64,000 nucleotides of DNA from Bradyrhizobium sp. 149 (GTDB taxonomy: Bacteria > Pseudomonadota > Alphaproteobacteria > Rhizobiales > Xanthobacteraceae): the NCBI RefSeq assembly GCF_023073915.1, contig NZ_JADPKK010000013.1, positions 186,001 to 250,000 of the forward strand. The letters are read 5' to 3'. Of the stretch, positions 1 to 8,524 are shown in pieces. The position numbers and the translations under genes were made by a program. A model generated the notes under the pieces. The model saw nothing but the letters and a program-made list of their open reading frames with translations. It made no database searches and was not told the origin of the DNA. The stretch's first letter is position 1; every line of letters begins with the position of its first letter.

Positions 1-472
1 AGGTTACCATCGGGACGCGGCCACCGACCTGGGTCAGGGAGCGCATGATCTCGCGGCTCTCCATGCGGGTCAGCACGATGATGAACTCGTCGTCGACGAC
101 GGCGAGATTGGCGGTCTCGCGGGTGAGATCGCGCAGCTTCCGGAGGTAGGGAATCGCCTGCGTGGAGAAATTGCGGCTCCGCGCAAAACTCGCGCCCACC
201 GTGAAGCTGCGCACGCCGACGTGCCATTTGGATTCGGCGCGGTCGAACTGCACGAAGCGGCGGCTTTCCAGCGTCGCCAGCAGGCGGTGCACGGTGGAGG
301 CCGACAGACCAGTGCGGACGGCGAGATCGCTGAGGCGATAGCCTACGTCGTCCTCGGCCAGCGTCTCGAGGATCGACAGCGCGCGGTCCACGGATTGCAC
401 GCCGCCGTCGCGGTCGGCCTCCGATGATGATCGAGGCTCGAGCGATTTGCGCCGGATCACGTTCTTGCCCAT
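1..472 (-). CDS. IclR-family transcriptional regulator (partial, C-terminus off the window)
   Basis: The minus strand from the ATG at 470-472 reads open to base 1, giving about 157 N-terminal residues. After a short basic leader comes an IclR winged helix-turn-helix: VQSVDRALSILETLAE, then LSDLAVRTGLSASTVHRLL as the recognition region, then the start of the effector domain. IclR proteins bind DNA as dimers and respond to small carboxylates or aromatics. It lies 79 bases downstream of the acyl-CoA ligase on the same strand, with a stem-loop between, so it could be co-transcribed or independent. Its proximity to oxalate genes suggests a role in C2-acid metabolism (a BhcR-like glyoxylate regulator is one possibility), but that is inference only. 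Confidence 0.85.
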   Translation of the reverse strand, partial: MGKNVIRRKSLEPRSSSEADRDGGVQSVDRALSILETLAEDDVGYRLSDLAVRTGLSASTVHRLLATLESRRFVQFDRAESKWHVGVRSFTVGASFARSRNFSTQAIPYLRKLRDLTRETANLAVVDDEFIIVLTRMESREIMRSLTQVGGRVPMVT

Positions 473-488
473 CGCGACCTGACTGTTC

Positions 489-542
489 TCACCTCTCCCC
501 GCAGCCGCCAACGCTTCGGCTGACAAGCGCGGGAAGAGGTGA
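489..542. repeat. Intergenic stem-loop between ligase and iclR-type gene
   Basis: The arms TCACCTCTCCCCGC (489-502) and GCGGGAAGAGGTGA (529-542) are inverted with one mismatch around a 26-base loop. No T-run follows on the minus strand, so it is not a classical intrinsic terminator. Its sequence resembles the common CCTCTCCCCGC-type intergenic palindromes of bradyrhizobia. It could stabilise the 3' end of the ligase mRNA. Confidence 0.5.
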
Positions 543-551
543 AGGTGCGGC

Positions 552-2681
552 TTAGAGCAGCCCTGCCCCACGTGCCCATTTGTACTTGGCGCCGAGCACT
601 TCCACCGGAAGCTCGGTCGAATAGGCATAGGCCGGGATGCCGTTCTGGTAGAGATATTCGGCCGCCTCCTCGACCTCGACGTCGCCGGCGAGCGAGGCGA
701 CGATCGGCTTCACGAAGCCCTTGGCCTCCATCTCCTTCTTCACCTCGACCATGTTGCGGGCGAACACCATCGGCGGCGTGACGATGGTGTGCCAGTAGCC
801 GAGGATCAGCGAATGGATGCGCTCGTCCGTCAGGCCGAGCTTCACCGTGTTGACGTAGGTGATCGGCGGCTCGCCGCCGGTGATGTCCACCGGATTTCCG
901 GCCGCGCCGAACGGCGGGATGAACTTCCGGAAGGCCGCATCGAGATCCGGCGGCATCGACATCAGCGACAGGCCGTTGTCGACGCAGGAGTCCGACAGCA
1001 GCACGCCCGAGCCGCCGGCACCGGTGATGATCAGCACGTTCTCGCCCTTCGGCGTCGGCAGCACCGGCACGCCGCGCGCGAATTCGAGCAGCTGCCGCAA
1101 GCTGCGGGCGCGGATCACGCCGGACTGCGCCAAAACGTCCTCGTAGATCTTGTCGTTGCCGGCGAGCGCGCCGGTGTGCGACGAGGCCGCCTTCGCACCG
1201 GCCGAGGTGCGGCCGGCCTTGAGCACGATGACCGGCTTTTTCTTGGAGACGCGCTTCGCCGCTTCCGCAAAGGCGCGACCGTCCTTGAGGTCTTCGCAGT
1301 GCTGCGCGATCAGGTTGGTGTTCGGATCCTGCTCGAAGAACGCCAGCAGATCGTCCTCGTCGATGTCGGACTTGTTGCCGAGGCCGACGATCGCGGAAAC
1401 GCCCATCTTCGCCGAACGGGAGAAGCCGATGATGGCCATACCGATGCCGCCCGATTGCGAGGACAGCGCCGCATGGCCCTTGACATCATAGGCGGTGCAG
1501 AAGGTCGCGCAGAGATTGGCAGGCGTGTAATAGAAGCCGTAGATGTTCGGCCCCATCAGGCGGATGTCGTACTTCTTGCCGATCTCGACGATCTCGGCCT
1601 GGAGCTCCGGCGCCCCGGCTTCCGCGAAGCCCGACGGGATCAGAACCGCGCCGGGAATTTTCTTCTCGCCGCATTCGGTGAGCGCCGCCGCCACGAACTT
1701 CGCGGGAATTGCGAATACTGCGGTGTCGATGACGCCGGGCACGTCCTTGACGCTCTTATACGCCTTATAGCCGAGGATTTCGGCGGCCTTGGGATGGATC
1801 GGGTAGATGTCGCCCTTGTAGCCGCCGTTGATGAGGTTCTTCATCACGGAATTGCCGATCTTGCCGTCCTCGGCCGAAGCGCCGACCACAGCAACCGCCT
1901 TCGGCTGCATGATGCGGCTCATGGCCGCGACGATTTCTTCGGTCGGGCGCGGCTTCGGCTTCGGCACGTAAGCGAAGTCGACGACGATGCGGACGTCGGC
2001 GGCGATCGCGTCCTTGGCCGTCGCGAACACCGGGTTGAGGTCGAGCTCGACGATCTCAGGGAAATCGGTGACGAGCTGCGACACCTTGACGATGACATCT
2101 GCAAGCGCCGTGCGGTTCACCGGCTCGCCGCCGCGAACGCCCTTCAAAATCTCATGCGCCTGGATGCCGTCGAGCATCGACAGCGCGTCTTGCTGGGTCG
2201 CGGGGGCGAGGCGGAAGGTGATGTCCTTCAGCACCTCGACCAGCACGCCGCCGAGGCCGAAGGCGACCAGCTTGCCGAACGAGCCGTCGGTGATCGAGCC
2301 GACGATGACCTCGGTGCCGCCAGCCAGCATCTGCTGCACCTGGACGCCCTCGATCTTGGCATCGGACTTGTACTTCCTGGCGTTGCCGAGAATGGTCTCG
2401 TAGGCCTTCTCGGCGTCTTCAGCCGTCTTGAGGCCGACGATGACGCCGCCGGCTTCGGTCTTGTGGAGAATGTCCGGCGAGACGATCTTCATCACCACCG
2501 GGAAACCCATGGACGAGGCCATCTTGCCGGCCTCGCCGGCCGACTTCGCCACACCCTCCTTCGGCACGGGAATGCCGTAGGCGTCGCAGACCAGCTTGCC
2601 TTCCGGCGCGGTCAGGCTGGTGCGGTTGTCCACCTTGACCTGGTCAAGCACCTTGCGGACGGCATCTTTGGAATTGGACAT
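552..2681 (-). CDS. ADP-forming acetate--CoA ligase family protein (beta-alpha fusion)
   Basis: This 709-residue protein joins an N-terminal ATP-grasp domain (about 10-235), a CoA-binding Rossmann domain (about 255-350, VAVVGASAEDGKIGNS) and a succinyl-CoA-ligase-like region. The phosphorylated histidine expected for the family is visible in SSHTGALAG (His502). Such NDP-forming ligases interconvert acyl-CoA, ADP and phosphate with acid, CoA and ATP. The start has a good ribosome site (AGGGAGAAG). It is divergent from gntR-oxc-frc and shares their operator-bearing intergenic region, which argues for work in the oxalate pathway: priming with a CoA ester, or recovering CoA-bound energy. The substrate (acetate, formate, oxalate or glycolate) cannot be read from the sequence. 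Confidence 0.9.
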   Translation of the reverse strand: MSNSKDAVRKVLDQVKVDNRTSLTAPEGKLVCDAYGIPVPKEGVAKSAGEAGKMASSMGFPVVMKIVSPDILHKTEAGGVIVGLKTAEDAEKAYETILGNARKYKSDAKIEGVQVQQMLAGGTEVIVGSITDGSFGKLVAFGLGGVLVEVLKDITFRLAPATQQDALSMLDGIQAHEILKGVRGGEPVNRTALADVIVKVSQLVTDFPEIVELDLNPVFATAKDAIAADVRIVVDFAYVPKPKPRPTEEIVAAMSRIMQPKAVAVVGASAEDGKIGNSVMKNLINGGYKGDIYPIHPKAAEILGYKAYKSVKDVPGVIDTAVFAIPAKFVAAALTECGEKKIPGAVLIPSGFAEAGAPELQAEIVEIGKKYDIRLMGPNIYGFYYTPANLCATFCTAYDVKGHAALSSQSGGIGMAIIGFSRSAKMGVSAIVGLGNKSDIDEDDLLAFFEQDPNTNLIAQHCEDLKDGRAFAEAAKRVSKKKPVIVLKAGRTSAGAKAASSHTGALAGNDKIYEDVLAQSGVIRARSLRQLLEFARGVPVLPTPKGENVLIITGAGGSGVLLSDSCVDNGLSLMSMPPDLDAAFRKFIPPFGAAGNPVDITGGEPPITYVNTVKLGLTDERIHSLILGYWHTIVTPPMVFARNMVEVKKEMEAKGFVKPIVASLAGDVEVEEAAEYLYQNGIPAYAYSTELPVEVLGAKYKWARGAGLL

Positions 2682-2840
2682 GTGGCTTCTCCCTTGACCT
2701 TGGTTCTTGCGTTCTCAAAGCGCGCGCGTGTTGCGGCTGCCCGTGATGCTTTCCATTCGCCGCGCTCTGTTCCATGTCGCGGAACGGAGTGGCATAAAGC
2801 CGAGATTACTCCGCCGGCTTGGATCAAAAATGGCTGGCGA

Positions 2841-2864
2841 TGGCATTTGGTATGCCAGAAGCCA
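2841..2864. promoter_or_regulatory. Operator site A, ligase/gntR intergenic region
   Basis: The plus strand has TGGCATTTGGTATGCCA (2841-2857), a perfect TGGCAT-N5-ATGCCA inverted repeat. Read on the minus strand, toward the ligase, the overlapping 2864-2848 is TGGCTTCTGGCATACCA and is preceded by GCTTGACA, exactly the arrangement at the other sites. It lies 167 bases before the ligase start. Probable target of the adjacent GntR protein. Confidence 0.7.
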
Positions 2865-2921
2865 ACTTGTCAAGCTGCAGCGCAGCTTAGAACGCTGCAA
2901 AAAATAGGCAGCTTGACATAC

Positions 2922-2938
2922 TGGTATTTGGTATGCCA
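2922..2938 (+). promoter_or_regulatory. Operator site B, upstream of gntR-oxc-frc
   Basis: TGGTATTTGGTATGCCA, preceded by GCTTGACA at 2911-2918, ends 56 bases before the gntR GTG start. It is one of six copies of the TGGYAT-N5-ATRCCA element in the first 18 kb. TTGACA could also serve as a -35 box, which would place the operator across the promoter. This fits autoregulation of gntR and control of oxc and frc. Confidence 0.7.
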
Positions 2939-2994
2939 AAAACTTTCCCGTTAATAATCCTGTAAAAGACGACTCCCACTGGAGGAGATTCGTC

Positions 2995-3723
2995 GTGTCA
3001 CTGCGGAAACCAACCAAGGCGTTGCCGAACATGGCCGAGGCAGATATCGCAATCGTTCGTATTGCCCCGGAGAGCAGCTTCAAGAACAAGGCGTATGACG
3101 CCTTGAAGGAAGCCATCCTCAAGATGGACATCTACTCCGCGCCCGAGCCGGTGATGCTCGACGAGCGCGCGCTGTCCGAACGCCTGGGTGTGAGCCGCAC
3201 GCCGATCCGCGAAGCCATCGCGATGCTCGAGCAGGACGGTTTCGTGAAGACGGTTCCACGCCGCGGCATCATGGTGGTGCGCAGGACCAAGAGCGAGATC
3301 GTCGACATGATCCGCGCCTGGGCGGCGCTGGAGAGCATGGCGGCCCGCCTCATCACCACCACCGCGCGCAAAAAGGACATCACGGCGCTGCGCGACTATT
3401 TCAAGGAATTTGGCAAGGACCGCCTGCCCGAAGATCACGTCGAGGAATATTCGCGCGCCAACATCGCCTTCCACCAGGCGTTGATCTCGCTGTCGGAATC
3501 GCCGGTGCTGGTCGACCTCACCAATGATTTGCTGCTGCACGTGCGCGGCTATCGCCAGCTGACCATCGGACGCAAGGACCGCACCGCGACTTCGCTACCC
3601 GAGCATCTCGGCATGATCGAAGCCCTGGAGGCGCGCGATACGGAACTCGCCGAGAAGCGCGCCCGCGATCACACCCTTGGCCTTGCCGCTTACGTCGAAG
3701 CGCATGGTCAGGAACTCTTCTAG
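2995..3723 (+). CDS. GntR-family (FCD subgroup) regulator, probable oxalate regulator
   Basis: The protein has 242 residues from a GTG start preceded by GGAGGAG. A winged helix occupies about residues 20-90, with the typical SERLGVSRTPIREAIAMLEQDGFV recognition segment, and an all-helical FCD ligand domain covers about 95-230. FCD regulators usually bind carboxylates through a metal ion and release palindromic operators such as TGGTATACCA. The gene is first in a run with oxc (78 bases later) and frc, and divergent from the acyl-CoA ligase. Sites A and B lie directly upstream and four further copies sit before oxalate-carrier genes. I infer that it controls all of these in response to oxalate or an oxalate-derived CoA ester; whether it represses or activates is unknown. 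Confidence 0.9.
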   Translation: MSLRKPTKALPNMAEADIAIVRIAPESSFKNKAYDALKEAILKMDIYSAPEPVMLDERALSERLGVSRTPIREAIAMLEQDGFVKTVPRRGIMVVRRTKSEIVDMIRAWAALESMAARLITTTARKKDITALRDYFKEFGKDRLPEDHVEEYSRANIAFHQALISLSESPVLVDLTNDLLLHVRGYRQLTIGRKDRTATSLPEHLGMIEALEARDTELAEKRARDHTLGLAAYVEAHGQELF

Positions 3724-3801
3724 CCAGCAACGTTCACCAGAAGGGCGAGGCATTCGCCCCCAAAGCCGAAACGGCATCTTGAGACCAGGGAGACAAGGCC
3801 C

Positions 3802-5535
3802 ATGCTGAATACCGCGACCAAGTCCGAAGCACCGGGCACCGAGCAGGAATTGACGGATGGTTTTCATCTCGTCATCGACGCGCTCAAGCTGAACGGCATC
3901 AACACCATCTATAATGTGCCGGGCATCCCGATCACGGATTTGGGCCGCATGGCGCAGGCGGCCGGTATTCGCATGATCTCGTTCCGCCACGAGCAGAACG
4001 CGGGTTATGCGGCGGGTATCGCCGGCTACCTCACCAAGAAGCCCGGCATCTGTCTCACCGTCTCCGCGCCCGGCTTCCTCAACGGTCTCACCGCGCTCGC
4101 GCACGCCACCACCAACTGCTACCCGATGATCCTGATCTCGGGCTCCTCCGAGCGCGAGATCGTCGACCTCCAGCAGGGCGACTATGAAGAGATGGACCAG
4201 CTCGCGATCGCCAAGCCGCTGTGCAAGGCGGCCTATCGCGTGCTGCACGCCCAGGACATCGGCATCGGTCTGGCCCGCGCCATCCGTGCCGCCGTCTCCG
4301 GACGTCCGGGCGGCGTCTATCTCGACCTGCCGGCAAAACTGTTCGGCCAGGTGATGAACGCCGATGCCGGCCGGAAGTCGCTGGTCAAGGTGATCGACGC
4401 GGCTCCCGCGCAGATCCCCTCGCCCGATTCGATCAAGCGCGCGCTTGATGTTTTGAAGAGCGCGAAGCGTCCGCTCATCATTCTCGGCAAGGGCGCGGCC
4501 TACGCGCAGGCCGACGAGGAGATCAAAACCTTCGTCGAGAAGAGCGGCATCCCGTTCCTGCCGATGAGCATGGCCAAGGGCCTCCTCTCCGACACGCATC
4601 CGCAATGCGCAGGCGCTGCCCGCTCGACGGTGCTGAAAGAATCCGACGTCGTGCTGCTGATCGGCGCCCGGCTGAACTGGCTGCTCTCGCACGGCAAGGG
4701 CAAGAACTGGGGCGAAGCGCCCAAGAAGTTCATCCAGGTCGACATCGAGCCCAGGGAGATGGACTCCAACGTCGAGATCGTCGCGCCCGTCGTCGGCGAC
4801 ATCGGCTCGGTCGTCTCCGCCTTCAATCAGGCGATAAATGCGGGCTGGACCGCGCCGCCGGCCGAATGGACCAAGGCGATTGCGTCCAAGCGCGACGAGA
4901 ACGTCGCCAAGATGGCGCCGAAGCTCATGAACAACAAATCGCCGATGGACTACCACGGCGCACTCGGCGTGCTGAAGAACGTCATCAAGGATCATCCCGA
5001 GGCGATTCTCGTCAACGAGGGCGCCAACACGCTCGACCTCGCCCGCGGCGTCATCGACATGTACAAGCCCCGCAAGCGTCTCGACGTCGGCACCTGGGGC
5101 GTCATGGGCATCGGCATGGGCCAAGCGATCGCGGCCACGCTCGAGACCGGCCACCCCGTGCTCGCGGTGGAAGGCGACTCGGCGTTCGGCTTCTCCGGCA
5201 TGGAGGTGGAGACCATCTGCCGCTACAATTTGCCGATCTGCATCGTGATCTTCAACAATGACGGCATCTATCGCGGCACCGACGTCAACAGCGTCAATTC
5301 CGATCCGGCGACGACGGTGTTCGTCAAGGGCGCCCGCTACGACAAGATGATGGAAGCCTTCGGCGGCGTCGGCGTGAACGCGACTTCGCCGGACGAGCTC
5401 AAGCGCGCCGTCAACGAAGCCATGGCCTCGGGCAAGCCGACGCTCATCAACGCGGTGATCGATCCGGCCGCCGGTTCCGAGAGCGGCCGCATCGGCAACC
5501 TCAATCCGCAGAGCGTTCTGCAGAAGAAGAAGTAA
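3802..5535 (+). CDS. oxc: Oxalyl-CoA decarboxylase
   Basis: This 577-residue ThDP-dependent enzyme removes CO2 from oxalyl-CoA to give formyl-CoA. The cofactor-activating glutamate is in [12 protein letters not shown] (Glu64, matching Glu56 of the Oxalobacter enzyme with an offset of eight). GDYEEMDQ gives Tyr128-Glu129, matching the Tyr120-Glu121 pair. The Mg/ThDP motif GDSAFGF...NND starts near residue 458, and [10 protein letters not shown] supplies the later active-site tyrosine. Length and these residues agree with true Oxc rather than a generic acetolactate synthase. It follows gntR and precedes frc, whose product makes its substrate. No separate operator is visible before it, so expression probably comes from the gntR promoter. 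Confidence 0.97.
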   Translation: MLNTATKSEAPGTEQELTDGFHLVIDALKLNGINTIYNVPGIPITDLGRMAQAAGIRMISFRHEQNAGYAAGIAGYLTKKPGICLTVSAPGFLNGLTALAHATTNCYPMILISGSSEREIVDLQQGDYEEMDQLAIAKPLCKAAYRVLHAQDIGIGLARAIRAAVSGRPGGVYLDLPAKLFGQVMNADAGRKSLVKVIDAAPAQIPSPDSIKRALDVLKSAKRPLIILGKGAAYAQADEEIKTFVEKSGIPFLPMSMAKGLLSDTHPQCAGAARSTVLKESDVVLLIGARLNWLLSHGKGKNWGEAPKKFIQVDIEPREMDSNVEIVAPVVGDIGSVVSAFNQAINAGWTAPPAEWTKAIASKRDENVAKMAPKLMNNKSPMDYHGALGVLKNVIKDHPEAILVNEGANTLDLARGVIDMYKPRKRLDVGTWGVMGIGMGQAIAATLETGHPVLAVEGDSAFGFSGMEVETICRYNLPICIVIFNNDGIYRGTDVNSVNSDPATTVFVKGARYDKMMEAFGGVGVNATSPDELKRAVNEAMASGKPTLINAVIDPAAGSESGRIGNLNPQSVLQKKK

Positions 5536-5598
5536 GTCCACCCCTTCAATCCTTGATTCCCTGCGGGTGCAGGGGCAGACAGAGTACGGAGCAACACG

Positions 5599-6876
5599 AT
5601 GACCAAAGCGCTCGAGGGCGTTCGCATTCTCGACTTCACCCACGTCCAGTCCGGACCGACCTGCACGCAGCTGCTGGCCTGGTTCGGCGCCGACGTGATC
5701 AAGGTGGAACGTCCGGGTGTGGGTGACATCACCCGCGGCCAGTTGCAGGACATCCCGAACGTGGACAGCCTGTATTTCACCATGCTCAACCACAACAAGC
5801 GCTCGATCACGCTCGACACCAAGAACCCGAAGGGCAAGGAAGTCCTCACCGAGCTGATCAAGAAGTGCGACGTACTGGTCGAGAACTTCGGTCCCGGCGT
5901 GCTCGACCGCATGGGCTTCCCCTGGGAGAAGATCCAGGCGATCAACCCGAAGATGATCGTCGCCTCGATCAAGGGCTTTGGTCCCGGACCCTACGAAGAC
6001 TGCAAGGTCTACGAGAACGTCGCCCAGTGCACCGGCGGCTCTGCATCCACCACCGGCTTCCGCGACGGCTTGCCCCTCGTCACCGGCGCGCAGATCGGCG
6101 ACAGCGGCACCGGTCTGCATCTGGCGCTCGGCATCGTCACCGCACTCTATCAGCGCACGCATTCGGGCAAGGGCCAGCGCGTCACCGCTGCAATGCAGGA
6201 CGGCGTGCTAAACCTCTGCCGTGTCAAGCTGCGCGACCAGCAGCGCCTCGTCCACGGCCCGCTGAAGGAATACAGCCAGTTCGGCGAAGGCGTGCCGTTC
6301 GGCGATGCCGTGCCGCGTGCCGGCAATGATTCCGGCGGCGGCCAGCCCGGCCGCATCCTGAAGTGCAAGGGCTGGGAGACCGATCCCAACGCCTACATCT
6401 ACTTCATCACCCAGGCCCCGGTCTGGGAGAAGATCTGCGACGTCATCGGCGAGCCGACCTGGAAGACCGATCCGAACTACGCTAAGCCGGCCGCCCGCCT
6501 GCCGCGCCTCAACGAGATCTTCGGCCGCATCGAGCAGTGGACGATGACGAAGACCAAGTTCGAGGCGATGGAAATCCTCAACAAGGACGACATCCCCTGC
6601 GGCCCGATCCTGTCGATGAAGGAGATCGCCGAGGACCAGTCGCTGCGCGCGACCGGCACCGTGGTCGAGGTCGACCACCCTACCCGCGGCAAGTACATCT
6701 CGGTCGGCAACCCGATCAAGCTGTCGGATTCCCCGAGTGAGGTTGAACGCTCCCCGCTGCTCGGAGAGCACACCGACGAGATCCTGCGCTCGGTGCTCGG
6801 CTTCAGCGACCACCAGGTCGCCGATATCCACAAGTCCGGCGCGCTCGACCCGCCGCAGAAGCAGGCCGCCGAGTAA
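5599..6876 (+). CDS. frc: Formyl-CoA:oxalate CoA-transferase
   Basis: This class III CoA-transferase of 425 residues moves CoA from formyl-CoA to oxalate, giving oxalyl-CoA for Oxc and free formate. The catalytic aspartate is in AQIGDSGTG (Asp168, equivalent to Asp169 in Oxalobacter). HVQSGP provides Gln17, and NDSGGGQPG is the glycine loop that closes over the CoA thioester. The full length is present. The start lies 63 bases after oxc, and a strong terminator follows 22 bases after the stop, so gntR-oxc-frc forms one transcriptional unit. Formate must then be oxidised elsewhere or exported in exchange for oxalate by the OxlT-like carriers further right. Confidence 0.97.
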   Translation: MTKALEGVRILDFTHVQSGPTCTQLLAWFGADVIKVERPGVGDITRGQLQDIPNVDSLYFTMLNHNKRSITLDTKNPKGKEVLTELIKKCDVLVENFGPGVLDRMGFPWEKIQAINPKMIVASIKGFGPGPYEDCKVYENVAQCTGGSASTTGFRDGLPLVTGAQIGDSGTGLHLALGIVTALYQRTHSGKGQRVTAAMQDGVLNLCRVKLRDQQRLVHGPLKEYSQFGEGVPFGDAVPRAGNDSGGGQPGRILKCKGWETDPNAYIYFITQAPVWEKICDVIGEPTWKTDPNYAKPAARLPRLNEIFGRIEQWTMTKTKFEAMEILNKDDIPCGPILSMKEIAEDQSLRATGTVVEVDHPTRGKYISVGNPIKLSDSPSEVERSPLLGEHTDEILRSVLGFSDHQVADIHKSGALDPPQKQAAE

Positions 6877-6898
6877 GCGGAGCTACAGAGAAAACAAA

Positions 6899-6925
6899 AG
6901 GCCGCCGGCTTCGGCGGCCTTTTTT
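6899..6925 (+). terminator. Intrinsic terminator after frc
   Basis: A perfect 9-bp stem AGGCCGCCG / CGGCGGCCT with a 4-base loop is followed by six T residues (6920-6925), directly behind frc. It closes the gntR-oxc-frc unit. Confidence 0.9.
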
Positions 6926-7234
6926 GTTGCCGCCGAAATGGACCGTGTCTCGCCATCGGCACGCTTGCCGCGCCGCCAAGGCTGGATTAAAGATTGGTCC
7001 GCGAGGAACAGACGCGGTGACCGGCCGTTACTGTCTCGACCGGCGTGCTCCCGGAAATGCGAGCATGCCGTCTCCACAGCGAGTGCAGCACGCCCCTCGC
7101 AAAGACCTGCCCCACGCTGAAGAATGGCCGCCTTCGCTTCCGAGGGTGGCAAGTCGACCTTTCAGTTCAGGCACGGGCGGCGTCGCATCCGACACTCGCC
7201 AGGACCACGCTCGTTGATCAAATTGAGGGCTTAA
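6926..7234. other. Intergenic stretch without a recognisable gene
   Basis: The 300 bases between the frc terminator and the next small gene carry only short overlapping frames that fail to agree on a strand and show no recognisable domain or ribosome site. No operator copy, tRNA or mobile-element end was seen. A GAGG ribosome site for the following gene lies at its right end. Confidence 0.5.
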
Positions 7235-7417
7235 ATGTCGAAAGATCAATCCTCTGATCGCGCCAAGCGTGAAGCCAACAAGGCGTTCAAGCCTGCGACA
7301 ACGCAGAAGCCGATCAATGACTATGCGAAGGACCAGAACTCCTTCAACGAGAATCGCGAGCGGCTGAAAGCGGAGCGCTTGGCCCGGGAGGCGAAGCCGG
7401 CAAGCCGCTCCGAATAA
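7235..7417 (+). CDS. Small conserved-type hypothetical protein (60 aa)
   Basis: A highly charged soluble protein of 60 residues, rich in Lys, Arg, Glu and Asn and without hydrophobic segments. It is probably helical and partly disordered (AKREANKAFKPATTQKPIND in the middle). A GAGGG ribosome site lies about seven bases before the ATG. I cannot assign a function. It is the first of a group of very small genes ending in the cold-shock gene, which suggests a stress or housekeeping setting rather than the oxalate pathway. The composition suits a real gene and the codon use matches its neighbours. Confidence 0.65.
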   Translation: MSKDQSSDRAKREANKAFKPATTQKPINDYAKDQNSFNENRERLKAERLAREAKPASRSE

Positions 7418-7483
7418 GAGCGTCGGTATCAGGCTCCGACCGCGAATGACGCTGAAGGCGCGGCGCCGAAATCCGCGCCTGAT

Positions 7484-7708
7484 CTACAGCATCGATAGCA
7501 CGACGATCCCGTCCTCGACTGCCCCCGAAGCGAGCTGCGCCCGCGCCATGCGCTCGAACTCGGTCCGGTTCTTCCGAAGATAGCTGAAAGCCTGCTTCTG
7601 GGTCAGGAATGTCGTCGCAAGACGGCACATCTGTCGGCCCGCGCCAAGCGCGAGAAAGAAGGTGATGGTGCCACCGCCATCCGACTTGATTCTAGACACG
7701 ACCCGCAC
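7484..7708 (-). CDS. Small hypothetical protein (74 aa)
   Basis: This 74-residue protein begins at a GTG (an in-frame GTG three codons later is equally possible). The central part, TFLTQKQAFSYLRKNRTEFE, reads as an amphipathic helix. There is no signal peptide or membrane segment. I do not recognise a family. The frame has protein-like composition, and no competing frame on the other strand is credible. The function is unknown and the exact start uncertain. Confidence 0.5.
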   Translation of the reverse strand: MRVVSRIKSDGGGTITFFLALGAGRQMCRLATTFLTQKQAFSYLRKNRTEFERMARAQLASGAVEDGIVVLSML

Positions 7709-7762
7709 TCTTCGGCATGTGATCGGCCCTCTCCAATTTGTCGTCGGCGCAATGGAAGCCAG

Positions 7763-8005
7763 CTACGGCGTCACCTTCTTCTTGCGCTTCGTCGGGACAG
7801 GCGCCGGCAACGATGCCTGAAGGGCGGCGTCTGCCGCTTCCTTGGCTTGGCGCAGCTCTCGAAGCCGCGCCATGTTCTTGCGAACATCGACGGCTTGCTT
7901 TCCAACGTCCATCATCGCCCGCGCGCCTTCCTCAGCGGCCAGACGCTGACGGTTGGAACGCGCGATGCTTTCGGGTGACGGTTCGGCCGGTTTCTTGGCG
8001 GTCAT
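7763..8005 (-). CDS. Small hypothetical protein with basic C-terminus (80 aa)
   Basis: An 80-residue soluble protein, mostly Ala, Glu, Lys and Arg, likely one long helix from about residue 10 to 65, ending in a Lys/Arg-rich tail (TKRKKKVTP). A GCAGGGTG ribosome site precedes the ATG. The tail could bind nucleic acid, but that is only an impression from charge. It is on the same strand as the cold-shock gene but 97 bases downstream of it, so co-transcription is possible. Confidence 0.65.
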   Translation of the reverse strand: MTAKKPAEPSPESIARSNRQRLAAEEGARAMMDVGKQAVDVRKNMARLRELRQAKEAADAALQASLPAPVPTKRKKKVTP

Positions 8006-8102
8006 TATTCACCCTGCTCTCCAACGGACAAAACCCGCTCAATCCGGGGATCGAGCGGGTGGCATCGCCGTTTCAGTACATCCGTGAAACGGCACCAAGG
8101 CT

Positions 8103-8312
8103 TTAGGCCAGCGAGAGATTCTCAGCGCTAACCTTGCCCCGCATCTTGTCGGTCTTGAGCTCGAAGTTGACCTTCTGGCCCTCAGCGAGACCCGCAAGAC
8201 CAGCCCGCTCGACCGCGCTGATGTGAACGAACACATCGTTGCCGCCGTCGTTCGGCTGAATGAATCCAAAGCCCTTCTGGCCATTAAACCACTTCACAGT
8301 ACCTGTCGTCAT
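8103..8312 (-). CDS. Cold-shock domain protein (CspA family)
   Basis: A 69-residue single cold-shock domain. [20 protein letters not shown] carries the RNP1 motif KGFGFI and is followed by RNP2, DVFVHIS, the aromatic surface that binds single-stranded RNA or DNA. The start chosen has GGAGAAG immediately upstream; a longer frame begins 18 codons earlier but lacks a ribosome site and would add an atypical leader. Members act as RNA chaperones in cold or stationary phase. The fold, length and motifs all match, so the family assignment is secure, though which Csp paralogue it is cannot be said. Confidence 0.95.
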   Translation of the reverse strand: MTTGTVKWFNGQKGFGFIQPNDGGNDVFVHISAVERAGLAGLAEGQKVNFELKTDKMRGKVSAENLSLA

Positions 8313-8524
8313 TTTCTTCTCCAAAGCGCATACGCGCAGGTTCCGCGTGATCGTCACGCAGAACAAATTCTATTCGTCGATGTCTATGGAAAAGGAGCCC
8401 GCGGGCGCATTCAACAAGGCACAGCGGCTGAACGAACAGCCCAACGTATACCACATCTTCCTCTTTTGCAAGGCTTGGCAGTTAACCCCCGAGAACGCCG
8501 ACATGACGCCTCGCTATCGAGCGC

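Noticed and set aside
789..2954. 721-codon plus-strand frame across the acyl-CoA ligase
   Set aside because: It runs antisense to a complete ATP-grasp/CoA-ligase protein and into the operator region; no family features.
3595..6162. 855-codon open frame on the minus strand opposite oxc and frc
   Set aside because: It is the mirror of two well-identified enzymes, has Arg/His/Asp-rich composition without a domain, and starts without a ribosome site. Long antisense frames are common in DNA this GC-rich.
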